This document shows positions 16,892 through 26,360 of a stretch of 64,000 nucleotides of DNA, one piece after another. Position 1 is the stretch's first letter. Every line of letters starts with the position of its first letter. The notes beneath the pieces were generated by a model. The model did not search any database and was not told the DNA's origin. It worked only from the letters and a program-made list of their open reading frames with translations. Position numbers and translations under genes: made by a program. Source of the stretch: Amycolatopsis roodepoortensis (GTDB lineage Bacteria; Actinomycetota; Actinomycetes; Mycobacteriales; Pseudonocardiaceae); the NCBI RefSeq assembly GCF_014873915.1, contig NZ_JADBEJ010000008.1, forward strand, positions 1 to 64,000, written 5' to 3'.

Positions 16892-17419
16892 ATGGCGAAG
16901 CCCACCGCGAAGGAACGCATCCTCGACTCGTACGAGGAGATCCTCATCGAGCAAGGCCCCGGCGGGGTCACCCTCGACGCCGTCGCCGCGCACGCCGGGG
17001 TCTCGAAGGGTGGCCTGCTCTACCACTTCGGCTCCAAAGAAGCCCTGGTAGAAGGCCTGATGGAGCGGCTCGCCACGTTGTCGGAAGCGGATCTCGAAGA
17101 AGCACGGAAGGCGCCCGAAGGCGTCGTTTCCTGGTATCTGCGGACCGCGATCACCGACGTCACCCAGCGCAAGGCGCTGCACCGCACGACCATGGCGACG
17201 ATCCGGATCATGCTCAACGAGCCGCGGGTCGCCGAGGTCGTGCAGGTCTACAACCAGAAGGTCCACGACCTGATCAGCGAGCACGTCGACGACCCGCTGG
17301 CCGCCGACCTGATCATCCTGGTGGGTGACGGCCTCTACCTGCGGGCGGCGCTCGGCCGGGACGACGCGAGCCCCCTGCTCGGCCGGATCGACGAGATCAA
17401 GGCTCGCCTCCAGCCCTGA
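16892..17419 (+). CDS. TetR family regulator of the adjacent MFS pump
   Basis: This 175-residue repressor has an N-terminal helix-turn-helix, GVTLDAVAAHAGVSKGGLLYHFGSKEAL (about residues 24-51), and a ligand-binding C-terminal half. No ribosome binding site is seen, and a -10-like TATAGT ends 8 bp before the ATG, which suggests a leaderless message. Two matching operators lie between it and the divergent MFS gene. The ligand is probably a substrate of that pump, which is inference. Confidence 0.92.
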   Translation: MAKPTAKERILDSYEEILIEQGPGGVTLDAVAAHAGVSKGGLLYHFGSKEALVEGLMERLATLSEADLEEARKAPEGVVSWYLRTAITDVTQRKALHRTTMATIRIMLNEPRVAEVVQVYNQKVHDLISEHVDDPLAADLIILVGDGLYLRAALGRDDASPLLGRIDEIKARLQP

Positions 17420-17427
17420 CCCCCCAT

Positions 17428-17489
17428 GCGTTTAGTCCTCTGGAGGCGGTCCTTGCGGGTGGAACCACCGCATCCAGAGGACGAAACGC
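17428..17489. repeat. 62-bp paired palindrome, TTTAGTCCTCT family
   Basis: The left arm at 17428-17450 (GCGTTTAGTCCTCTGGAGGC) pairs with the right arm at 17467-17489 with two mismatches. It lies between convergent tetR and PPOX genes. The total length equals the intragenic copy at 24159-24220. Confidence 0.82.
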
Positions 17490-17496
17490 GGGAGAT

Positions 17497-17919
17497 CTAC
17501 ATCTGGATCCCGTAGACGCGCTCGATCGGGATGGTGAGCAGAACGCGCTGGTCGGCGACCATGGCGTCGCGGAACTCGTCCCAGTCCGGGTGCTCGCCCC
17601 GCGCCCGCCGGTAGTGGTCCACCAGCGCGTCGACGGTCGCGTCGTCACGCGAAGCGGCGGTCGGCGTGAGCACCGCCGGACCTTCCACGACGACGTAGCC
17701 GTCGCCGCTTTCGGTCGACACGTGGAACGTCGCCCGCGGGTCGCGCTGGAGGTTCTTGGTCTTGGCGCGCGGGGCGGTGATCGAGATCAGGATCGCGCCG
17801 GCGTCCGCGTCGTAGAGGTAGTTCACGGTCGACAGCTGAGGCCTGCCATCCCGCTTGATGGTGGCGAGGGTGCCGAAGTTGCGGGCGGCGAGGATCGCGT
17901 AGAGCGCGGAGTCGGTCAT
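17497..17919 (-). CDS. PPOX class F420-dependent oxidoreductase
   Basis: This 140-residue split-barrel protein has ARNFGTLATIKRDGRPQLST and TKNLQRDPRATFHV, close to the F420-dependent PPOX group of actinobacteria. I place the start at ATG 17919 (MTDSALYAILA) with GGAGG just upstream, not at the further upstream in-frame codon at 17988. The role is not known. Its promoter region faces that of the MarR gene. Confidence 0.88.
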   Translation of the reverse strand: MTDSALYAILAARNFGTLATIKRDGRPQLSTVNYLYDADAGAILISITAPRAKTKNLQRDPRATFHVSTESGDGYVVVEGPAVLTPTAASRDDATVDALVDHYRRARGEHPDWDEFRDAMVADQRVLLTIPIERVYGIQM

Positions 17920-18069
17920 GCCTCCATCAAAGCAAAAGTGCAGCTCAGGGCGAACCGGACAAACATGCACGAATAAATGTGCTTGCATGCGGCAACTAAA
18001 GTGTCATCGGACACACAACGTCACTTTCTCCTTGCGAGTCGAGCCCTGGGAGGAACATCCTTGCTCTAG

Positions 18070-18081
18070 GCAACTAGTTGC
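18070..18081. promoter_or_regulatory. Perfect palindrome GCAACTAGTTGC (MarR operator)
   Basis: It lies 31 bp before the MarR start codon. TTGC-N5-GCAA at 17983-17995 may be a second, weaker site. The position suggests autoregulation of the MarR-MFS operon. Confidence 0.6.
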
Positions 18082-18112
18082 AGTGACCAAGCAACCGGCG
18101 AGAGAGACCACC

Positions 18113-18631
18113 ATGACACCCACGACACCCGGCACCAGGTCGAAGGCCGACCTCGATCTGGCCGACACCCTCGGGCACGAGCTCGTGCGGCTCGTGCGCC
18201 TGGTCAACCGGGCGAAGTCCCAGGTGTCCAAGCAGGGACCGGACGGGATCGAGCGGGCCGCGTACGCGATCCTCTTCTGCCTCATCCACGTCGGGCCCCA
18301 GCGGACCAGCAAACTCGCCGAGTTCCTGCACTCCGAGATCTCGACCATCAGCAGGCAGTCGAGCTCGCTCGTCCAGCACGGGCTGGTCGAGCGCCTGGCC
18401 GACCCCGAAGACGGCCGTGCCTGCCTGCTCGCTCCGACCGCCGAAGGACTGCGGGTCTTCGAGGAGAACCGCAAGCAGCGGAACCAGTGGCTCGCCGAGG
18501 TGCTCGGCGACTGGTCCGACGAGGACCGGAAGACCCTCAACTCGCTGTTCCACCGGCTGAACGACGACATCGAAAAAACATCTCCACAGTTCGCCGACCC
18601 CGCGTCGGCGTCGAAGGCCAAGGGGGCCTGA
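18113..18631 (+). CDS. MarR family regulator
   Basis: This 172-residue winged-helix protein has RTSKLAEFLHSEISTISRQSSSLVQHGLVERL as the HTH and DPEDGRACLLAPTAEG as the wing. It is 4 bp upstream of the MFS gene on the same strand, so it likely represses a two-gene operon and is released by a substrate of the pump. The ATG at 18113 is chosen over the longer upstream frame because it gives a normal N-terminus and lies downstream of the palindrome at 18070. Confidence 0.9.
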   Translation: MTPTTPGTRSKADLDLADTLGHELVRLVRLVNRAKSQVSKQGPDGIERAAYAILFCLIHVGPQRTSKLAEFLHSEISTISRQSSSLVQHGLVERLADPEDGRACLLAPTAEGLRVFEENRKQRNQWLAEVLGDWSDEDRKTLNSLFHRLNDDIEKTSPQFADPASASKAKGA

Positions 18632-18635
18632 AGCA

Positions 18636-20897
18636 ATGAGTTCCGCAGTAGAAAGTCCACCAGCCGTCGAAGAAGACGGCCCCCGGCTCAGTCACCGTCA
18701 GATCGTCACGATCCTGATCGGCCTGATGTCGGGCATGTTCCTCGCCGCGCTCGACCAGACCATCGTCGGCACCTCGATCGTCCGGATCGCCAACGACCTC
18801 AACGGGTTCGATCTGCAGGCCTGGATCACCACGGCCTACCTGATCACCTCGACGATCGTCACGCCGATCTACGGCAAGCTGTCCGACATCTACGGGCGCA
18901 AGCCGTTCTACATCGCCGCGATCTCGATCTTCCTGATCGGCTCGGTCGCCTCGGCGTTCGCGACGTCGATGTACGAGCTGGCCGCGTTCCGCGCGATCCA
19001 GGGTCTCGGCGCCGGCGGCCTGATGTCGCTGGCGATGACGATCATGGGCGACATCGTGCCGCCTCGGGAACGTGCCCGCTACCAGGGTTACTTCCTCGCC
19101 GTGTTCGGTATCTCCACCGTCCTCGGCCCGGTGCTCGGCGGGTTCTTCGCCGACTTCGACAAGCTCGGCAGCGTCTTCGGTTACGACATCGCCGGCTGGC
19201 GCTGGGTGTTCCTGATCAACGTGCCGATCGCGATCGTCGCGCTGTTCGTCGTCGCCCGCGTGCTCAACGTGCCGCACCAGCGCCACGACCACAAGATCGA
19301 CTGGTGGGGCGGGCTCGCGCTCATCGTCGCCGTCGTCCCGTTCCTGATCGTCGCCGAGCAGGGCAACAAGTGGGGCTGGGGCTCGCAGAACGCGATCCTC
19401 TGCTACATCATCGGCGGTGTCGGCGTGGTCGCCTTCATCTTCATCGAGAAGCTGATGAAGGACGCGGCGCTGATCCCGTTGCGGCTGTTCAAGAACTCGA
19501 CCTTCACGGTCGCGATCATCGGTGGCGTCATCGTCGGTGTCGCGATGTTCGGCGCGATCATGATGATCCCGCAGTACATGCAGGTGGTCCAGGAGTTCTC
19601 GCCGACCGAGTCGGGGCTCCTGATGATCCCGCTGATGGCCGGCATCATGAGCGGTTCGATCATCTCGGGCCAGATCACCAGCAAGACCGGGCGCTACAAG
19701 GTGTTCCCGGTGGTCGGCACCCTGCTGATCGCGGCGGGCGCGTTCTTCTTCGCGCAGGTCGAGTACAACAGCGCGCTGTGGCACCCGCTGGTCGCGGCCG
19801 CGATCATCGGCCTCGGCCTCGGTGCCTGCATGCAGACGCTGATCATCGCGGTGCAGAACGCGGGCCCGCGCAGCGACATGGGCGTCTCGACCGCTTCGGC
19901 GACGTTCTTCCGGCAGATCGGTGGTACCGCGGGTGTCGCGGTGTTCCTGACGATCCTGTTCAACGTCCTGCCGGGCAACATCACCAAGGCGTTCGGCGGC
20001 AACGCGCCGACCGGCCCCGGCGCGGCGGCGCTGGGCGACATCCAGTCGAACACGAGCGGTATCGCGAGCCTGCCCGAGGCCATCAAGACCCCGGTGCTGA
20101 TCGGCTTCACCGAGTCGATCACCACGGTGTTCTACGTGGCGGGCGCGGTCGCGCTGCTGGCGACGCTGGTCCTGATGTTCATGAAGGAGATCCCGCTTCT
20201 CGGCGGCTCGGCTCCTTCGGCGGCTTCGGCCCTCGAAGGCGGCGAAGCACTCCTCGAAGAGGACGAGGCGCCTGTCGAGACGGCTTCCGAGAAGACGGTC
20301 GTGACCGCGCCCGTCGAGGCCGGGAAGCACGCGATGACCAACGGGAACGGGGCGTACCGGGCCGGATCCGCGCAGATCAGCGGGCACGTCCGCCGGGACG
20401 ACGCCACGAACGTCGCGGGGGCGGCGCTGACCCTGATCGACCACAACGGCAATCAGGTGGCCAGGACGCACACGAACGAGAACGGCGTCTACTCGTTCGC
20501 CGGCATCGTGGGCGGGCGGTACACGCTCGTCGCCAGCGGCCGCTGGTTCCGGCCGGTCGCGGCGACGCTGACCGCCACCGGGGCCGGGGTGCTGCGCCAC
20601 GACTTCGAGCTGGTCAGCACGATCCTGCTGAGCGGGGTCGCCCGGACCGACGGGGACCGGGTGGTGCCGGACGCGCGGATCACCGTGCTCGACTCCTCGG
20701 GCGGCGTCGCCGCCGTGGCGAGGACCGACGCGGAGGGCAACTACACGGTCAGCGACCTGCCCGCCGGGACCTACACGGTGATCGCCAGCGGCTATCCGCC
20801 GGCGACCAGCCGGGTGGAGCTCCTGGGTGGTGACCAGGCCGAACACGATGTCCGGCTGAGCTACGACCAGGCGCTCGACGAGCTTGTCGAGCACTAG
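18636..20897 (+). CDS. MFS transporter fused to C-terminal Cna-B-like repeats
   Basis: This 753-residue protein has a normal 14-helix DHA2-type transporter to about residue 515 (LDQTIVGTSIVRIANDL, GKLSDIYGRKPFY motif A, GISTVLGPVLGGFF motif C). After an acidic linker come two Ig-like domains of the carboxypeptidase-regulatory/Cna-B type: AQISGHVRRDD...GVYSFAGIVGGRYTL and LSGVARTDGDRV...GNYTVSDLPAGTYTV. With 14 helices the tail should lie in the cytoplasm, which is unusual for this fold. The gene is 4 bp after marR, so it is controlled with it. Confidence 0.92.
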   Translation: MSSAVESPPAVEEDGPRLSHRQIVTILIGLMSGMFLAALDQTIVGTSIVRIANDLNGFDLQAWITTAYLITSTIVTPIYGKLSDIYGRKPFYIAAISIFLIGSVASAFATSMYELAAFRAIQGLGAGGLMSLAMTIMGDIVPPRERARYQGYFLAVFGISTVLGPVLGGFFADFDKLGSVFGYDIAGWRWVFLINVPIAIVALFVVARVLNVPHQRHDHKIDWWGGLALIVAVVPFLIVAEQGNKWGWGSQNAILCYIIGGVGVVAFIFIEKLMKDAALIPLRLFKNSTFTVAIIGGVIVGVAMFGAIMMIPQYMQVVQEFSPTESGLLMIPLMAGIMSGSIISGQITSKTGRYKVFPVVGTLLIAAGAFFFAQVEYNSALWHPLVAAAIIGLGLGACMQTLIIAVQNAGPRSDMGVSTASATFFRQIGGTAGVAVFLTILFNVLPGNITKAFGGNAPTGPGAAALGDIQSNTSGIASLPEAIKTPVLIGFTESITTVFYVAGAVALLATLVLMFMKEIPLLGGSAPSAASALEGGEALLEEDEAPVETASEKTVVTAPVEAGKHAMTNGNGAYRAGSAQISGHVRRDDATNVAGAALTLIDHNGNQVARTHTNENGVYSFAGIVGGRYTLVASGRWFRPVAATLTATGAGVLRHDFELVSTILLSGVARTDGDRVVPDARITVLDSSGGVAAVARTDAEGNYTVSDLPAGTYTVIASGYPPATSRVELLGGDQAEHDVRLSYDQALDELVEH

Positions 20898-20909
20898 TCA
20901 CAAGCGCTG

Positions 20910-20954
20910 TGAACGGGCCGTTCCTGGCGAATTTCGCGAGGAACGGCCCGTTCA
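20910..20954. terminator. Hairpin GAACGGGCCGTTCC
   Basis: TGAACGGGCCGTTCCT (20910-20925) pairs with AGGAACGGCCCGTTCA (20939-20954), and the inner part GGCGAA/TTCGCG extends the stem almost to the centre. It follows the MFS stop and precedes the next gene on the same strand, so it is a probable terminator. Confidence 0.7.
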
Positions 20955-21047
20955 TCGCAAGGGCGGGGCGCATGACCGGACCTTTCGGACACCCCGATTC
21001 CACGGTTCGGCCGCATGCGGTTCGCGAAGTACACGTAGGCTCGCGTC

Positions 21048-21716
21048 GTGACTGAGGTGTACACCGAGGCCGCGGGCATCGGCGTGAGCTGGCTCGACAC
21101 CGCCGGGCCGGTGCTCGTCTGGGTGATCGTGCTGAGCTTCATCTTCGTGGAGTGCGCGCTGATCATCGGCCTTTTCCTGCCCGGCGACTCCCTGCTGTTC
21201 GCGGCCGGGGTCGTCCTCGCGCAGCACGGCTCCGACCTGAACGCGTGGCTGCTGTCGGCCGCCGCGCTGCTCGTCGCGATCCTCGGCAACCAGGTGGGGT
21301 ATTACATCGGCCGGTCGACGGGCACGAAACTGATCGCGCGCCGCGGCGGCAAGGTGCTGAACCGGCACAACCTGGACCGCGCGAGGGCCTTCCTGGATCG
21401 CAAGGGTTTCTTCGCCATCGTCGCCGCGCGCTGGATCCCGTGGATCCGCACGCTCGCGCCGCTCATCGCCGGCACCGCGCGGATGGATCCGCGCCGGTTC
21501 GCGCTCGCGACCGCGCTCGGCGGGCTGCTCTGGGTGCCGACGCTGGTGCTGCTCGGCTACTACGGCGCCGGTCTGCTGGACCAGCTTCCGTGGGTGAAGA
21601 CGGTCGCGCTCTGGGTGAGCGTCGCGTTCTTCGTGGTGGGCACGGCCTACGGCGTGATCCGCTACCGCCAGGAGATGCGTCGGCCCGCCGAAGAGACCGA
21701 AGAGAGCACGGCCTAG
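21048..21716 (+). CDS. DedA family membrane protein
   Basis: This second DedA protein has 222 residues. LPGDSLLFAAGVVLAQHG and RWIPWIRTLAPLIAGTARMDPRRF are the paired acidic and basic signatures, and GNQVGYYIGRSTG is the conserved glycine-rich re-entrant segment. It probably acts in lipid-carrier flipping or envelope homeostasis, by family. The start is GTG 21048. Its stop overlaps that of the convergent VOC gene by 4 bp. Confidence 0.9.
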   Translation: MTEVYTEAAGIGVSWLDTAGPVLVWVIVLSFIFVECALIIGLFLPGDSLLFAAGVVLAQHGSDLNAWLLSAAALLVAILGNQVGYYIGRSTGTKLIARRGGKVLNRHNLDRARAFLDRKGFFAIVAARWIPWIRTLAPLIAGTARMDPRRFALATALGGLLWVPTLVLLGYYGAGLLDQLPWVKTVALWVSVAFFVVGTAYGVIRYRQEMRRPAEETEESTA

Positions 21717-22126
21717 ACCTCGGGGTCAGCCCAAATTTCCAGCTGGATCCCGTCGGGGTCACGAAACACGATGACCGACGAGCCCGCCAAGGTCCGGGAG
21801 CCCTTCGACGGCGTGTAGACGACGCCGTATTCCGAAAGCCGCGCTTCCCATTCGGCCAGCTCCGAGCGCGAAGAGACCTTGAACGCCACGTGGTCCAGAC
21901 CTGTTCGCCGTTCGTCGAACCGCGGCCGCTCGGTGTCCTGGTGCTCGACGAGCACCACCGCGAAACCCTCGCTGGGCGACCTGAGCACGACCTTCCGCAG
22001 CCCCGTTTCGGGGTCCTCACGACGCGTGAACTCCTCGAGTTCGAGCACTCGGGCGTACCAGGGCACGCTCCGGTCCACGTCGGTCACGGTGAGTGCCAGG
22101 TGGTGCACAGACATGAGCTTGGACAT
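21713..22126 (-). CDS. VOC (glyoxalase-fold) family protein
   Basis: This 137-residue single-unit vicinal-oxygen-chelate protein starts VHHLALTVTDVDRSVPWYARVL and ends in FRDPDGIQLEIWA, which carries the metal-ligand Glu. LDHVAFKV supplies the second metal-side strand. Members are glyoxalases, dioxygenases and drug-binding proteins, and the substrate cannot be assigned. ATG 22126 or 22114 may be used. The 183-bp gap upstream holds no recognisable element. Confidence 0.86.
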   Translation of the reverse strand: MSKLMSVHHLALTVTDVDRSVPWYARVLELEEFTRREDPETGLRKVVLRSPSEGFAVVLVEHQDTERPRFDERRTGLDHVAFKVSSRSELAEWEARLSEYGVVYTPSKGSRTLAGSSVIVFRDPDGIQLEIWADPEV

Positions 22127-22310
22127 CGGGGATGACCGTCCTGATCAAGAGCTTGGGGGCGCCACCAGGGTGACACAGGCGCCTGGAGCCACGAGGCGAT
22201 CCGCCGACTTCCCACATGAATCGTGATATCCGCCGGGAAACAGTGTTAAAAAGTGGCTGAACCGCACGCGGAGCCGATATCGCCTCGTGACCGCCTCGTG
22301 GCCCTGGGTG

Positions 22311-23053
22311 TCAACGTCCTCCGCCGACGGTCAGCACCGTCCCGGTGGTGTACGACGCGGCCGGGGAAAGCAGCCACAGCACGGCTTCCGCGACTTCGCC
22401 GGGTTCGCCCGCCCGTCCCATCGGAATGGTCGGCGCGATCCGCTCCATCCGATCGGGCAAACCCGCCGCGGCGTGCAGCCCGGTGTGGATCATTCCCGGC
22501 GCGACCGCGTTGACCCGAATGGATTCTTTCGCGACTTCTTGCGCCACGCCGTAGGTCATCGTTTCGACCGCGGCCTTGGTGCCCGCGTAATGGACCCATT
22601 CCCCCGGCGAACCCGTCCGCGCGGCGGTGGAGGACAGCGTCACGATCGAGCCGCCCTCACCGCCGTACCGGGTGGACATCCGGCGGATGCCCTCGCGGAC
22701 GCACAGGAAGACACCCGTGATGTTGACATCGACGACACGACGGACGACGTCGACGTCGTATTCGTCGAACCGGCCGGGGGTGTTGCCGGTGATGGCCGCG
22801 TTCGCGACCAGCCCGGCGAGCGGGCCGAGCTCGACGGCGGCGTCGAATAGGGCCACCACGTCTTCTTCGGAGGCGACGTCACCGCGCTGGGTGATCGCCT
22901 GAACGCCGTGCTTCCGGACGCGCGAAGCGACGTCTTCGGCCGCTTCGGCGTCACCCGCGTAGTTGACGACGACGTCGTAACCGCGCGCGGCGGCCAGCTC
23001 GCAGACCGCCGCGCCGATGCCCTTACTGCCGCCGGTGACGACGAGAACACCAC

Positions 23054-23057
<4 letters not shown>
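22311..23057 (-). CDS. SDR family oxidoreductase of the sugar operon
   Basis: This 248-residue short-chain dehydrogenase has the cofactor site TGGSKGIGAA, ANAAITGN, and the active-site Ser, Tyr and Lys in LSSTAARTG and VHYAGTKAAVE; its end TTGTVLTVGGGR is typical of glucose-1-dehydrogenase-like SDRs. It is the last gene of the sugar-transport operon, its ATG overlapping the kinase stop (ATGA). It may oxidise or reduce the imported sugar or polyol, which is inference. Confidence 0.9.
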
Positions 23058-23697
<640 letters not shown>

Positions 23698-23701
<4 letters not shown>

Positions 23702-24567
23702 CCTTCTCCCATCTTCGCGACCGCGGCCGTCCACGACCTCGGTCCTTCATGCCGCACCCGTTCGGCGGCCACCTCGTTGGCGAACTCGATCCAGCCCGGG
23801 ACGTCCCCTCGGTCCCGGGCGACCGCGTACGCGAAAGCCCCGTGCCAGACGTCGCCCGCGCCCAGCGTGTCACGCGCCCGGGTGACCGGGACGGGAACGG
23901 CACCGGATCCGTCCGCCGTCGACCAGCGGACCGGGCCGGGGCCGGCGGTCGTGATCACCACCGGTACGCCGTGCTCGCGCGGATCGTCCCCGCGGTACAG
24001 CGACGAGCACGCGGCGATGTCGACCAGCGGGAGGAGTTCGGGGAAGACCGGCTTCCAGCTCCCGGCGTCGAGCACCACCGGCACCCCGCGCTCCTTCGCC
24101 CAGCGCGCGACCTCCAGCGCCACCTCCGGATGGTGCCCGTCCAGGAGCACGCACCCGGGCATTTCGTCCTCTGAATGCGGTAGTTGCGCGTGCAAGGACC
24201 GCATCGAGAGGACGAAACGCGAGGAAGCGTGGGCGTTGCGCGAGACGACGGTGCGTTCCCCGTCGGAGTCACGAACGACGATGGCGCTGATCGCGGGCGG
24301 ATCCGGGCGTTCGGGATCGAGGTCGACCAGGTCGACGCCGTGCGTTTCGAGGTCCGCGCGCGCGAGTGCCGCCAGCGGGTGCGCACCGGCGACCGTCAGG
24401 AGCGTCGCCCCGGCACCGAGCGCGGCCACGGTCACCGCCGCGTTCGTCGCCGGCCCCCCGGCGGCGACGTCCATCGACAGCGAACGCACCTTCTCGCCCG
24501 GCGCCGGGATCTCGGCGACGCGCTGAACCTGGTCGACGGTGCACAGGCCCGCCAGCAGCACTCTCAA
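23698..24567 (-). CDS. PfkB-family carbohydrate kinase with an in-frame palindromic element
   Basis: This 289-residue ribokinase-like sugar kinase has AAGGPATNAAVTVAALG near residue 36 and the catalytic ARDTLGAGDVWHGAFA near 230, so the active site is intact. Residues about 116-137 (RFVLSMRS...HSEDEMP) are encoded by the 62-bp dispersed palindrome and separate ERTVVSRNA from VLLDGHHPE, which are close together in relatives as I recall. The start is TTG 24567, directly after the ATPase stop, or GTG 24561. The kinase is followed by a second kinase through ATGA coupling. Confidence 0.88.
24159..24220. repeat. 62-bp palindromic element inside the PfkB gene
   Basis: The left arm at 24159-24180 and right arm at 24199-24220 (GCATCGAGAGGACGAAACGC) pair with three mismatches. 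It is the same family as 5280-5342 and 17428-17489, which are intergenic. Here all 62 bp are read through in frame without a stop on the minus strand. Confidence 0.85.
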
Positions 24568-25374
24568 CTACAGTCCTGTGTGGACGGCCGACGCGACCTC
24601 TTCGACTTCGCCGTTCTCACCGATCTTCAGCGCACCCGTGAGCAGGCCGACGACCTGGTTCATGGTGTGCGTCTTCGGTGAGACCACCGCGACCCGCTTG
24701 CCGAGGCGGTGCACGTGGATACGGTCGGCGATGTCGAACACGTGCGGCATGTTGTGGCTGATCAGCACCACCGGCAGGCCGCGTTCGCGGATGCGGTTGA
24801 TCAGGTCGAGCACCTTGCCCGATTCGGCGACGCCGAGCGCGGCGGTGGGCTCGTCCATGATCACCGCCTTGGTCCCGAACGCCGCCGCCCGCGCGACCGC
24901 GACACCTTGGCGCTGCCCGCCGGACAACGTCTCCACCGGCTGCGTGATCGACTTGATGTTGATGCCGAGCTCGTCCAGGATCCGCTGCGCGTCGGCCCGC
25001 ATCGTCGCGGTGTCCAGCTTCCGGAACAGCTGCCCGAAGAGATCCGTGCGCCGCTTTTCCCGGCCGAGGAACATGTTCGACGCGATGTCGAGCGCGGGCG
25101 CGACGGCGAGATCCTGATACACAGTCTCGATCCCGTAGTGGCGAGCGTCCAAAGGGGACTTGAAGTGGACGGTCTGACCGTCTACTTTGATCTCTCCGGC
25201 GTCCGGGATCACCGCGCCCGAAAGGGCTTTGATGAGACTCGACTTCCCGGCGCCGTTGTCGCCGACGACGGCGAGCACCTCGCCGGGGAACAGCTCGAAG
25301 TCGGCGCCGTCGATGGCGGTGACCCGGCCGTAGCGTTTGACCAGCCCTTGAGCGGACAACGTGGGCGTCGTCAT
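24568..25374 (-). CDS. Sugar ABC transporter ATPase, FrcA-like
   Basis: This 268-residue ATPase has a single nucleotide-binding domain: Walker A GDNGAGKSS, signature LSGGQRQG, Walker B AVIMDEP and the switch ISHNMP. Single-domain ATPases of this type belong to the FrcA group of ribose/fructose-type systems, unlike the double RbsA/XylG proteins. ATG 25374 overlaps the permease stop (ATGA). The C-terminal tail after the switch helix is acidic. Confidence 0.93.
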   Translation of the reverse strand: MTTPTLSAQGLVKRYGRVTAIDGADFELFPGEVLAVVGDNGAGKSSLIKALSGAVIPDAGEIKVDGQTVHFKSPLDARHYGIETVYQDLAVAPALDIASNMFLGREKRRTDLFGQLFRKLDTATMRADAQRILDELGINIKSITQPVETLSGGQRQGVAVARAAAFGTKAVIMDEPTAALGVAESGKVLDLINRIRERGLPVVLISHNMPHVFDIADRIHVHRLGKRVAVVSPKTHTMNQVVGLLTGALKIGENGEVEEVASAVHTGL

Positions 25375-26360
25375 GACTGCTGCCTCCTCGCGAACCGGTC
25401 GACGCAGACCGCGCCGATGAGCAGGGCGCCGGTGGCGACGTCCTGGTAGAGCGCGTCCACCCCGAGCTGGGTCAGCCCGGACCGCAGGACCGCGACGACC
25501 AGCGCGCCCATCATCGTGCCGAGTACCGAACCCCGGCCGCCGAACAGGCTCGCGCCGCCGAGCACCACCGCGGTGATGGAGTCGAGGTTGCCGAGCTGGA
25601 AGGCGTTCGGGTCGGCGTTCGGCACGCGGCCGAGCGCCTGCCAGGCCGCGATCCCGACGATCACGCCGGCGACGATGTACACCGAAAGGATCGTGCGGTT
25701 CACCTTGATCCCGGACAGCCGCGCGGATTCCGGCGCGTTGCCGACCGCGTAGACGTGCTTGCCCCACGGCGTCCGCGTGAGCGCGTACCAGAGTCCCAGG
25801 TACATCAGCAAGGCGAGCGTCATGCCGTAGGTGATCGGGATGCCGCCGAACAGGTACCGGCGGGTGCCGAGCCATTTGAGCAGTTCGTCGGCGACCGGGA
25901 CGGCCTGCCCGCTCGCGAACAGTTTCGCGGCCGCGGTGAGCACGGTCAGGAGGCCGAGCGTGACGATGAACGGCGGCAGTTTGATCCGGGTGACCAGCGA
26001 ACCGGTGACCATGCCGATCACCACCGTCGCCACGATTCCCAGCAGCAGCGCCCAGATCCCGGAGACCCCGCCGACCACGAGTTTCGCCATGATCAGCGTC
26101 GCGAGCACCATCGCGGCCGCGTTGGCAAGGTCGATCCCCGCGGTCAGGATGATCAGCGTCTGCCCGAGGGCGAGCGTGCCGATCACCAGGGACTGTTGCA
26201 CCACAAGGGAAAGGTTGTCGAGGTCGAGGAAGGTGTCCGTCGACAGCGAGAACACCACGATCGCGACGAGCAGGGCCAGCGCGGGCCCGACGGCGGGCGC
26301 GCGGAGGAAGAACTCACCGATCGACGGCCGTTCGTTGCCTTTGAGGGTTGCGGTCGTCAC
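25371..26360 (-). CDS. Sugar ABC transporter permease, FrcC/RbsC-like
   Basis: This 329-residue membrane subunit has about eight to ten helices. GQTLIILTAGIDLANAAAMVLA and the late GGASLFGGRGSVLGTMMGAL are the RbsC-family signatures, the latter near the ATPase contact. GTG 26360 overlaps the stop of the binding protein (GTGA). It forms the membrane channel for the sugar bound by the upstream lipoprotein. Confidence 0.94.
   Translation of the reverse strand: MTTATLKGNERPSIGEFFLRAPAVGPALALLVAIVVFSLSTDTFLDLDNLSLVVQQSLVIGTLALGQTLIILTAGIDLANAAAMVLATLIMAKLVVGGVSGIWALLLGIVATVVIGMVTGSLVTRIKLPPFIVTLGLLTVLTAAAKLFASGQAVPVADELLKWLGTRRYLFGGIPITYGMTLALLMYLGLWYALTRTPWGKHVYAVGNAPESARLSGIKVNRTILSVYIVAGVIVGIAAWQALGRVPNADPNAFQLGNLDSITAVVLGGASLFGGRGSVLGTMMGALVVAVLRSGLTQLGVDALYQDVATGALLIGAVCVDRFARRQQS

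Noticed and set aside
18537..20894. A 785-residue open frame antisense to the MFS gene
   Set aside because: It is rich in Arg, Asp, His and Gln with no domain, as expected from the opposite strand of a high-GC gene; the plus-strand MFS protein is unmistakable.
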